DNA from: Sphingomonas guangdongensis
GTDB taxonomy: Bacteria; Pseudomonadota; Alphaproteobacteria; Sphingomonadales; Sphingomonadaceae
Reading direction: 5' to 3'
DNA length: 64,000 nt
NCBI RefSeq assembly: GCF_900199185.1
Contig: NZ_OBMI01000003.1
Span: 868,001 to 932,000, forward strand
The translations under genes and the position numbers were made by a program. The notes below the pieces were generated by a model. It had not been told where the DNA came from, did no database searches, and saw only the letters and a program-made list of their open reading frames with translations. Position 1 is the first letter of the stretch. The number at the start of each line of letters is the position of its first letter. Positions 29,359 through 38,676 of this stretch are shown here, piece after piece.

Positions 29359-29372
29359 GAAATCCGATTGGC
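29359..29372. promoter_or_regulatory. Candidate LigR site upstream of the ligJABC operon
   Basis: GAAATCCGATTGGC matches the reverse complement of the 28103 dyad at 11 of 14 positions. It lies 31 bp before the first gene of the rightward lig operon and 12 bp after ligR. Binding is unproven. Confidence 0.35.
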
Positions 29373-29403
29373 AGTGCCGGGTGCGGTGGATCAGTCCCGG
29401 GCT

Positions 29404-30278
29404 ATGGAGAGCAGGTTTGCGATCATCGGGTTTGGGGAAGCTGGGCGCACACTCGCTGCCGACCGGAACGCGGGCGTGTCCGTCAGCGCCTACGATCGCA
29501 AGCTCGACTCGCCTGCCACCCGTGACGCCATCGGACACGCCTGCCGCGCCGCCGACGTGACGGCGGTCGACACGCCGGCCGATGCTCTTTCCACCGCGAC
29601 CGCCGTGCTGTCGCTGGTCACCGCCGATCAGGCGCTCGCCGCGGCCCGCCAATATGCGCCGCTGCTCGCTGCCGGCGCGCTGTGGCTCGACGGGAACAGC
29701 GTCGCGCCGCAGACCAAGCGCGCCGCCGCCAACGCGATCGAGGCGGCAGGCGGGCGCTACTGCGACGTCGCGATCCTGGCGCCAGTCGATCCCGCGCGGC
29801 GCGCGGTCCCGCTGCTGGTCAGCGGTGCGCACGCCGACAAGGGCGTGGCGGCGCTCCGTCAGTTTGGCTTCACCAACGTTCGCGCGGTCGCGGGCGAGAT
29901 CGGTGCGGCGTCGGCGATCAAGATGATCCGCTCCGTCATGGTCAAGGGGCTGGAGGCGCTCACCGCGGAGTGCCTGCTCGCGGCCGAAGCGGCGGGGGTG
30001 CGGGCCGAGGTGCTCGCTTCGCTCGACGCGAGCGACCGCGCGGTGCCGTGGGCAGCGCGCGGTGACTACAACCTCGACCGCATGTTGGTGCACGGCCTGC
30101 GCCGCGCCGCCGAGATGGAGGAGGTCGTCGCGACCCTCGATGCGCTCGGCACCGGCAGCGTCATGTCGCGCGGCACCGCCCAGCGCCAGCACGACATCGG
30201 CGCGCTCGGGCTCGCTCCGCCGCGCGGGCTCGACGCCAAGCTCGCCGCACTCCTGCCCACCGCCGAGGAGAAGGCCGC

Positions 30279-30282
<4 letters not shown>
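29404..30282 (+). CDS. NAD(P)-binding 6-phosphogluconate-dehydrogenase-like oxidoreductase (DUF1932)
   Basis: A 292-residue protein with an N-terminal Rossmann fold (FAIIGFGEAGRTLA) and a C-terminal helical DUF1932 domain. The central GEIGAASAIKMIRSVMVKGLEA carries the Lys of beta-hydroxyacid dehydrogenases. It is the first gene of the lig operon and its stop overlaps the ligJ GTG start by four bases. No step in the published protocatechuate 4,5-cleavage pathway needs it, since LigC is the dehydrogenase. It may act on a pathway side product or a related aromatic intermediate. ATG at 29404 is preferred over an upstream TTG that overlaps the candidate LigR site. Confidence 0.85.
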
Positions 30283-32553
<2,271 letters not shown>

Positions 32554-32561
32554 ACCATCGT

Positions 32562-32645
32562 CGTGCCAGCGTAGGCTGGCATCCATGTCTGTCGGCGATC
32601 GTCGCATCGACACAGAGATGGACCCCGGCCTTCGCCGGGGTGACG
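32562..32645. repeat. REP-like composite inverted repeat between ligB and ligC
   Basis: An 84-bp imperfect palindrome made of two hairpins in opposite orientation. The left arm has GCCAGCGTAGGCTGGC followed by ATCCATGTCTGT; the right arm has ACAGAGATGGA followed by CCCCGGC-CTTC-GCCGGGG. The outer arms are reverse complements with several mismatches. This resembles the dispersed intergenic element of sphingomonads whose core reads CCCGGCGAAGGCCGGG. It is non-coding and the only copy I see in the window. Confidence 0.75.
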
Positions 32646-32667
32646 GCTGAAGATTGGAGCTAAAGCA

Positions 32668-33609
32668 ATGAAGATCGCCCTCGCCGGTGCCGGCGCCTTT
32701 GGAGAAAAGCACCTCGACGCGCTTCAGCGGATCGACGGGGTCGAGGTCGTCTCCGTCGTCGGTCGCTCGCTTGAGCCGACCCAAGCCGTCGCTGCCAAGT
32801 ACGGCATCGGCCACGCCTGCACCGACTTGGCCGAGGCGCTGGAGCAGCCCGGCCTCGATGCGGTGATCCTTGCCACCCCCACCCAGCTCCACGCCGCGCA
32901 GGCGCTCCAGTGCCTGGAGGCGGGCAAGCACGTCCAGGTCGAGATCCCGCTGTGCGACAGCCTGGCGGACGGCGAGGCGGTGCTCGCCAAGCAGCAGGAG
33001 ACCGGGCTGGTCGCGATGGTCGGCCACACCCGCCGCTTCAATCCGTCGCACCAGTTCCTTCACCACAAGATTGCGGCCGGTGAGCTGAGCGTCCAGCAGA
33101 TGGACGTCCAGACCTATTTCTTTCGCCGCAAGAACATCAACGCGAAGGGCGAGCCGCGGTCGTGGACCGACCACCTGCTGTGGCACCACGCCGCGCACAC
33201 GGTGGACCTGTTCGCCTACCAGGCCGGGCCGATCGTGGAGGCGCACGCGCTGCAGGGGCCCAAGCACCCGGAGCTCGGGATCGCGATGGACATGTCAATC
33301 CAGCTGAAGGCGGAGTCGGGCGCGATCTGCACCCTGTCGCTCTCGTTCAACAACGATGGTCCGCTCGGCACCTTCTTCCGCTACATCTGCGACAACGGCA
33401 CCTGGATCGCGCGCTACGACGATCTGGTGACGGGCAAGGAGGAGCCGGTCGACCTGTCGGGCGTCGCCGTATCGAACAACGGCATCGAGCTGCAGGACCG
33501 CGAGTTCGTCGCCGCCATCCGCGAAGGGCGCGAGCCGAACGCCAGCGTGGCGCAGGTCATCCCCTGCTACCGCGTGCTCGACCGCCTGGAACAGCAGCTC
33601 GGCGCATGA
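32668..33609 (+). CDS. ligC: 4-carboxy-2-hydroxymuconate-6-semialdehyde dehydrogenase
   Basis: NADP-dependent oxidation of the ring-cleavage product (as its hemiacetal) to 2-pyrone-4,6-dicarboxylate. It is a 313-residue Gfo/Idh/MocA-family protein. The Rossmann motif IALAGAGAFGEKHLDAL is at the N-terminus, then VILATPTQLHAAQALQCLEAGKHVQVEIP, the family EKP-like region, and MVGHTRRFNPSHQ. The length fits SYK-6 LigC. ATG at 32668 has GGAGC upstream. The stop overlaps pobA by four bases. Confidence 0.95.
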   Translation: MKIALAGAGAFGEKHLDALQRIDGVEVVSVVGRSLEPTQAVAAKYGIGHACTDLAEALEQPGLDAVILATPTQLHAAQALQCLEAGKHVQVEIPLCDSLADGEAVLAKQQETGLVAMVGHTRRFNPSHQFLHHKIAAGELSVQQMDVQTYFFRRKNINAKGEPRSWTDHLLWHHAAHTVDLFAYQAGPIVEAHALQGPKHPELGIAMDMSIQLKAESGAICTLSLSFNNDGPLGTFFRYICDNGTWIARYDDLVTGKEEPVDLSGVAVSNNGIELQDREFVAAIREGREPNASVAQVIPCYRVLDRLEQQLGA

Positions 33610-34778
33610 GGACGCAGGTCGCGATCATCGGCAGCGGCCCGTCCGGCCTGCTGCTCGGCCACCTGCTCCGCGCGAGCGGGATCCACTGCGTGGTGGTCGA
33701 GCGGCAGACCCGCTCCTACGTCGAGAGCCGGATTCGCGCGGGCGTGCTGGAGACGGTGACGACCGACCTGCTCCACCGGCTCGGCATCGACGCGGGGCTG
33801 AACGCCAATGGCTTGCTGGAGGAGGGTTTCGCCCTCGCCGACGGCGACCGGCTGTTCCGGATCGAGATCACCAGGCTCACCGGCAAGCACGTCACCGTCT
33901 ATGGCCAGACCGAAGTGACCCGCGACCTGATCGCCGCCGCGCCGGAGCGCGGGCTGGAGATCGTGTGGGAGGCGGGCGATCTTGCCATCCACGACATCGA
34001 CGGCGACCGGCCGAGCGTCACCTTCACCAAGGACGGCGCTGAGCAGCGGATCGAGGCCGACTTCATCGCCGGGTGCGACGGCTTCCACGGCCCTTCCCGC
34101 AAGGCGATCGCCGCGGCGGGCGGCGCGGCCGAGTTCGAGCGCGAGTATCCGTTCGGCTGGCTCGGCATCCTGGCCGACGTGCCGCCGTGCCATGACGAGT
34201 TGATCTACGCCAACGGCCCGCGCGGCTTCGCGCTCGCTTCCATGCGCTCGCCGACGCGGAGCCGCTACTATATCCAGGTGCCGTTGACCGAGAAGCTGGA
34301 GGAATGGCCGGAGGACCGGCTGTGGGACGAGCTTGCCGCGCGGTTCGATCCGATTTCTCAGCACGGCGTCACCCGCGGACCCGCACTCGAGATGTCGATC
34401 GCGCCGCTCCGCTCCTACGTGTTCGAGACGATGCGGCGCGGGCGGCTGTTCCTGGCGGGGGACGCCGCGCACATCGTGCCGCCGACCGGAGCCAAGGGGC
34501 TGAACCTCGCGGCATCGGACGTCGCGTACCTGTCTGACGCGCTGATCGCCCATTATCGCGACGGCAGCGACGCCGCACTCGACGCCTATCAGGCACGCGC
34601 GCTCGCGCGGATTTGGAAGGCGGAGCGGTTCAGCTGGTACCTGACCAAGCTGATGCACCGCTTCCCCGACGACGGCACGTTCGAGCACCGGATGCAGTCG
34701 GCCGAGCTCGATTACGTCGCCTCCTCGCCCGCCATGCAGAAGGTGATAGCGGAGAACTACGTCGGGTTGCCGCTGTGA
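33606..34778 (+). CDS. pobA: 4-hydroxybenzoate 3-monooxygenase
   Basis: FAD/NADPH monooxygenase converting 4-hydroxybenzoate to protocatechuate, feeding LigAB. The 390-residue length is normal (about 394). FAD motifs are QVAIIGSGPSGLLLG at the N-terminus, FIAGCDGFHGPSR (DG motif) in the middle, and RLFLAGDAAHIVPPTGAKGLN (GD motif). Substrate-region residues in RYYIQVPLTE and the ARFDPISQ segment agree with PobA. The ATG overlaps the ligC stop, and the TGA overlaps the next gene's GTG. Confidence 0.96.
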   Translation: MRTQVAIIGSGPSGLLLGHLLRASGIHCVVVERQTRSYVESRIRAGVLETVTTDLLHRLGIDAGLNANGLLEEGFALADGDRLFRIEITRLTGKHVTVYGQTEVTRDLIAAAPERGLEIVWEAGDLAIHDIDGDRPSVTFTKDGAEQRIEADFIAGCDGFHGPSRKAIAAAGGAAEFEREYPFGWLGILADVPPCHDELIYANGPRGFALASMRSPTRSRYYIQVPLTEKLEEWPEDRLWDELAARFDPISQHGVTRGPALEMSIAPLRSYVFETMRRGRLFLAGDAAHIVPPTGAKGLNLAASDVAYLSDALIAHYRDGSDAALDAYQARALARIWKAERFSWYLTKLMHRFPDDGTFEHRMQSAELDYVASSPAMQKVIAENYVGLPL

Positions 34779-35776
34779 CCCTCCCGACCCGGCAACTCGG
34801 CACACTGACGGTGTCGGCGATCGGGCTAGGATGCATGAACCTCAGCCACGCCTATGGCACGCCGCCACCGGCAGATGAGGGCGCACGGCTGCTCAACCGC
34901 GCGCTCGACCTAGGCGTCACCCTGCTCGACACCGCGGCGCTCTACGGCGGCGGCCGCAACGAAGCGCTGATCGCCGACGCGGTTGGCCACCGCCGCGGTG
35001 ATTACGTGCTCGCGAGCAAGTGCGTGCTCGGCCTGCGCGAAGGGAAGCGCATCCTCGACGGGTCGCCGGAGGCGATCGCCTGGTCGATCGACCAGTCGCT
35101 CCAGCGGCTGCGCACCGACCATATCGACCTCATGTACCTGCACCGCGCCGATCCGGCGGTACCGATCGAAGACTCCGTGGCTGCACTGGTGCGGGCCAAG
35201 GAGGCGGGCAAGATCGGCGCGTTGGGTCTGTCGGAGATGGCGAGCGACACGATTCGCCGCGCGCATGCCGTGCATCCGGTCACCGCTGTCCAGACCGAAT
35301 ACTCGCCTGCCGTGCGCAATCCCGAGATCGCGGTGCTGGAAACGTGCCGTGCGCTCGACATCGGCTTCGTCGCCTTCTCGCCGGTCGGGCGCGGGCTGCT
35401 CGCCGGCGGTGTTCGCGACGACGCCTATGCGAGCGGCGACCTTCGCCTCTCCATGCCGCGCTTCACGGGCGAGAACCTGCGGCACAATCTGTCGATCGCC
35501 GCGCGGTTCGCCGATCTTGCCAGCTCGCTCGGGATCACGCCCGCGCAACTGTCGCTCGCCTGGCTGCTGGCGCGCGGCGCAATTCCGATCCCGGGCACCA
35601 CCAGCGTCGCTCACCTGGAGGAGGACGTCGGCGCGGCGGAGGTCACGCTGCCGGCTGAGGCGATCGCCGCAGTCGAAGCGATCCTGCCGCCGGGCAAGCT
35701 GCGCGGCGCCCGCTACCCGCGCGCGGCGCAGGCGCAAGTGACGACGGAGACGTTTCCGGACGAAGAACTCGCCTGA
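34775..35776 (+). CDS. Aldo/keto reductase at the end of the lig operon
   Basis: A 333-residue NADPH-dependent reductase of the AKR13-like group. Motifs are GLGCMNLSHAYG, TLLDTAALYGGGRNEAL (catalytic Asp and Tyr), YVLASKCVL (Lys), DLMYLHRAD (His), and PGTTSVAHLEEDVGAA (cofactor binding). It is translationally coupled to pobA by a GTGA overlap, so it is expressed with protocatechuate catabolism. It may reduce an aromatic aldehyde or a ring-cleavage semialdehyde; no substrate can be read from sequence. Confidence 0.9.
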   Translation: MTLPTRQLGTLTVSAIGLGCMNLSHAYGTPPPADEGARLLNRALDLGVTLLDTAALYGGGRNEALIADAVGHRRGDYVLASKCVLGLREGKRILDGSPEAIAWSIDQSLQRLRTDHIDLMYLHRADPAVPIEDSVAALVRAKEAGKIGALGLSEMASDTIRRAHAVHPVTAVQTEYSPAVRNPEIAVLETCRALDIGFVAFSPVGRGLLAGGVRDDAYASGDLRLSMPRFTGENLRHNLSIAARFADLASSLGITPAQLSLAWLLARGAIPIPGTTSVAHLEEDVGAAEVTLPAEAIAAVEAILPPGKLRGARYPRAAQAQVTTETFPDEELA

Positions 35777-35782
35777 GAATGC

Positions 35783-35810
35783 TTGCATCACCTCGCTCCG
35801 ATGGTATGAT
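35783..35810 (+). promoter_or_regulatory. Candidate promoter of ligV-DUF3237-ferB-ferA
   Basis: TTGCAT (35783-35788) and TATGAT (35805-35810) with a 16-bp spacer, then AGGAGAG ahead of the ligV ATG at 35835. ATGC-TT-GCAT around the -35 is a small dyad that could be part of a repressor site, for example for the MarR protein at 40769. Confidence 0.45.
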
Positions 35811-35834
35811 CCATAACAATAGGAGAGAGGACTT

Positions 35835-37250
35835 ATGGCGACAGCAGTTCTTGAGCGCACGTTCGAGCGGCACAACCCCGTCACCGGGGAGGTCGCGACC
35901 ACCGCCCCGGCAGCAACGATCGACGACGCGAACGCGGCGGTCGAGGCGGCCGCGGCAGCCTTCCCCGCCTGGTCCGCGCTGGGGCCGAACGCGCGCCGCG
36001 CTGCGCTGATGAAGGCGTCGGTCGCGCTGGAAGCACGCGCCGACCAGTTCGTCGATGCGATGATGGGGGAGATCGGCGCGACCGAAGGCTGGGCGCGCTT
36101 CAACCTGATGCTCGCCGCCAGCATGATCCGCGAGGCGGCGGCGATCACCACCCAGATCGGCGGCGAGGTCATCCCCTCCGACAAGCCCGGCTGCATTGCC
36201 ATGGCGCTGCGCGAACCGGTCGGGGTCATGCTCGGGATCGCGCCGTGGAACGCCCCCATCATCCTGGGCGTGCGCGCGGTCGCGGTACCGCTCGCCTGCG
36301 GGAACACGGTGGTGCTGAAGGCAAGCGAGCAGTGCCCGCGCACCCACAGCCTGATCGCGGAAGCGTTCAACGAGGCGCTGCCCGCGGGCGCCGTCTCGAT
36401 CGTCACCAACGCACCGCAGGATGCGCCGGAAATCGTCGGCGCGCTGATCGACCATCCGGCGGTGCGCCGCATCAACTTCACCGGATCGACCCATGTCGGA
36501 CGGATCATCGCCAAGCGCGCGGCCGAGCACCTCAAGCCGGTGCTGCTGGAGCTGGGTGGCAAGGCACCGCTCCTCGTGCTGGAGGACGCCGACCTGGATG
36601 AGGCGGTCAAGGCCGCGGCATTCGGCGCGTTCATGAACCAGGGCCAGATCTGCATGTCGACCGAGCGGATCATCGTGGTCGATGCCGTCGCCGACGCCTT
36701 TGCCGCAAAGTTCCGCGAGAAGGTCGGCACCATGGCGGTCGGCGATCCGCGTGAGGGCAAGACCCCGCTGGGCGCGGTGGTCGACCAGAAGACCGTCGAC
36801 GTCGTCCGCGCGCTGATCGACGATGCGCTGGCGCAGGGCGCCGAGCAGCTGGTCGGCGGCGAGGCGAACGGCGTGCTGATGCCTGCCCACGTCATCGATC
36901 GTGTCACGCCCGAGATGAAGCTGTTCCGAGACGAGAGCTTCGGCCCTGTCGTCGGCATCGCCCGCGCCCGCGACGAGGCGGAAGCGATCGAGATGGCGAA
37001 CGACACGGAATATGGGCTGTCGGCGTCTGTCTTCACCCGCGACACCGCCCGCGGCCTGCGAGTCGCGCGGGCGATCAAGTCGGGTATCTGCCACGTCAAC
37101 GGTCCGACCGTTCATGACGAGGCGCAGATGCCGTTCGGCGGCGTCAAGGCGTCCGGTTACGGGCGCTTCGGCGGCCGCGCCGGGATCGACGCCTTTACCG
37201 AGCTGCGCTGGGTGACGATCGAGACGCTGCCCGGCCACTATCCGATCTGA
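35835..37250 (+). CDS. ligV: Vanillin dehydrogenase (aldehyde dehydrogenase family)
   Basis: NAD-dependent oxidation of vanillin, the product of FerB, to vanillate. The 471-residue ALDH has GIAPWNAPIILGVRAVAVPLACGNTVVLKASE (cofactor region), INFTGSTHVGR (nucleotide-binding loop), LLELGGKAPL (catalytic Glu), and FMNQGQICMSTER (catalytic Cys). The substitution pattern is close to the LigV/Vdh and salicylaldehyde-dehydrogenase-like branch. Being first in the operon with ferB and ferA makes the vanillin assignment strong. It has its own promoter and AGGAGAG site. Confidence 0.9.
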   Translation: MATAVLERTFERHNPVTGEVATTAPAATIDDANAAVEAAAAAFPAWSALGPNARRAALMKASVALEARADQFVDAMMGEIGATEGWARFNLMLAASMIREAAAITTQIGGEVIPSDKPGCIAMALREPVGVMLGIAPWNAPIILGVRAVAVPLACGNTVVLKASEQCPRTHSLIAEAFNEALPAGAVSIVTNAPQDAPEIVGALIDHPAVRRINFTGSTHVGRIIAKRAAEHLKPVLLELGGKAPLLVLEDADLDEAVKAAAFGAFMNQGQICMSTERIIVVDAVADAFAAKFREKVGTMAVGDPREGKTPLGAVVDQKTVDVVRALIDDALAQGAEQLVGGEANGVLMPAHVIDRVTPEMKLFRDESFGPVVGIARARDEAEAIEMANDTEYGLSASVFTRDTARGLRVARAIKSGICHVNGPTVHDEAQMPFGGVKASGYGRFGGRAGIDAFTELRWVTIETLPGHYPI

Positions 37251-37259
37251 GCAGGTCCG

Positions 37260-37766
37260 GTGCTTACCTCAGGCCCCCTCCTGGTGGCGGTCGCGGCGGC
37301 GGCGCAGGTCGCCCCGCCACGGCTGGCCCACGCCTTCACCGTGTCGGTGGATGTCGGCGCTCCGCAGGAGCAGGGCCGCGTCGACGGCAAGCGGATGCGC
37401 TTCGTGCCGATCACCGGGGGGCGGGTGTCCGGTCCACGGCTGACCGGCACGGTGCTCGCTGGCGGCGGCGACTGGCAGGCGCTCCACGACGACGGGCTGA
37501 CCGAGGTACGCGCGCGCTACTCGATCAGGGCCGATGACGGCACGATCATCGACGTTGTGAACGAAGGGGTTCGCACCGCCACGCCCGAGGTTGCCGCCGA
37601 GCTTGCCCGTGGCGCTCAGGTCGATCCGTCACGCTACTACTTCCGCAGCAATCCGCGCTTCACTGCGCCCACGGGCGCACACGGCTGGCTGCGTCGCACC
37701 CACTTCGTCGCGGTCGGCATTCGCCGGCCGGCTAATGTCGAGATCCAGGTCTTCGCCGTCGAGTGA
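37260..37766 (+). CDS. DUF3237-family protein within the ferulate operon
   Basis: A 168-residue protein of the DUF3237/UPF0311 beta-barrel family: VPITGGRVSGPRLTGTVLAGGGDWQ, then EVRARYSIRADDGTIIDVVNEG and YYFRSNPRFTAP. It starts with GTG nine bases after the ligV stop and ends 25 bases before ferB. The first ~24 residues are hydrophobic and could form a signal peptide, although DUF3237 proteins are normally treated as cytoplasmic. Function is unknown. Its position suggests a role with feruloyl-CoA, vanillin or related aromatics. Confidence 0.85.
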   Translation: MLTSGPLLVAVAAAAQVAPPRLAHAFTVSVDVGAPQEQGRVDGKRMRFVPITGGRVSGPRLTGTVLAGGGDWQALHDDGLTEVRARYSIRADDGTIIDVVNEGVRTATPEVAAELARGAQVDPSRYYFRSNPRFTAPTGAHGWLRRTHFVAVGIRRPANVEIQVFAVE

Positions 37767-37791
37767 CGGCCACTTTATCAGGGGAACAATC

Positions 37792-38634
37792 ATGGCAGAA
37801 ACCAGCAGCAACGGCGTCGTCGCCTATGAGGTCGTCGACCGCATCGCCTGGGTGAAGTTCAATCGCCCGGACAAGCGCAACGCGATGAGCCCGACGCTCA
37901 ACCGCGACATGATGGAGGTGCTCGACGCGCTCGAGTTCCGCGACGATGTAGGCGTGCTGGTACTGAGCGGCGAAGGCGCTGCCTGGACCGCGGGCATGGA
38001 CCTCAAGGAGTATTTTCGCGAGACCGAGGCCGACGGGCTGAAGGGCACCCGCAAGGCGCAGCGCGAGAGCTACGGCTGGTGGCGGCGGCTACGCTGGTAC
38101 CAGAAGCCGACGATCGCGATGGTCAATGGCTGGTGCTTCGGCGGTGGCTACGGTCCGCTGTTTGCCTGCGACCTGGCGTTCGCGGCCGAGGAGGCAAAGT
38201 TCGGGCTCAGTGAAATCAACTGGGGCATCCTGCCGGGCGGCGGTGCGACCAAGGTTGCGGTCGAGCTGCTGCCGTTCCGCAAGGCGATGTACCACGCGAT
38301 GATGGGTGAGAACATCGACGGCAAGACCGCCGCGGAATGGGGCCTGGTCAACGAGGCGGTGCCGCTCGCCAGGCTGAAGGACCGCGTCGCCGAAGTCGCG
38401 AGCGTGCTGCTCCAGAAGAACCCGGTCGCGCTCAAGGCGACCAAGGATGCGGTGCGCCGCGTGTCGCTGATGAGCTACGAGGACGCCGAGGACTATCTGG
38501 TCCGCGCGCAGGAGGCCGCCAACTCCTACGACAACGAGGGTCGCAAGGAAGGCATCCGCCAGTTCATCGACGAGAAGAGCTACAAGCCCGGGCTCGGCGC
38601 CTACGACCTGTCGAAGCAGCAGGCGAAGAGCTGA
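37792..38634 (+). CDS. ferB: Feruloyl-CoA hydratase/lyase
   Basis: Crotonase-fold enzyme hydrating feruloyl-CoA and cleaving it to vanillin and acetyl-CoA. The 280-residue protein has the oxyanion-hole regions EGAAWTAGMDLKEYFRETE and NGWCFGGGYGPLFACDLAFAAE. The catalytic Glu is in FGLSEINWGILPGG, diagnostic of the HCHL/FerB/Ech group. The C-terminus ends SKQQAKS. ATG at 37792 has AGGGGA upstream. ferA follows 42 bases downstream. Confidence 0.95.
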   Translation: MAETSSNGVVAYEVVDRIAWVKFNRPDKRNAMSPTLNRDMMEVLDALEFRDDVGVLVLSGEGAAWTAGMDLKEYFRETEADGLKGTRKAQRESYGWWRRLRWYQKPTIAMVNGWCFGGGYGPLFACDLAFAAEEAKFGLSEINWGILPGGGATKVAVELLPFRKAMYHAMMGENIDGKTAAEWGLVNEAVPLARLKDRVAEVASVLLQKNPVALKATKDAVRRVSLMSYEDAEDYLVRAQEAANSYDNEGRKEGIRQFIDEKSYKPGLGAYDLSKQQAKS

Positions 38635-38676
38635 CGCCGTCCACCCTGCCCTGCCCTGACGCCGGATCTCTGACCC

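Noticed and set aside
28057..30192. A 711-codon open frame antisense to ligR and the DUF1932 gene
   Set aside because: High-GC shadow frame, rich in Arg/His/Gly with no domain pattern; the opposite strand carries clear LysR and dehydrogenase motifs.
35774..35787. TGAGAATGCTTGCA before ligV as a fourth LacI-type operator
   Set aside because: Four mismatches to the 52247 palindrome and only one half-site preserved; better explained as a chance match around the ligV promoter.
34910..37099. A 729-codon open frame antisense to the aldo/keto reductase and ligV
   Set aside because: Ser/Ala/Thr-rich shadow translation without motifs; the plus strand encodes two recognisable enzymes.
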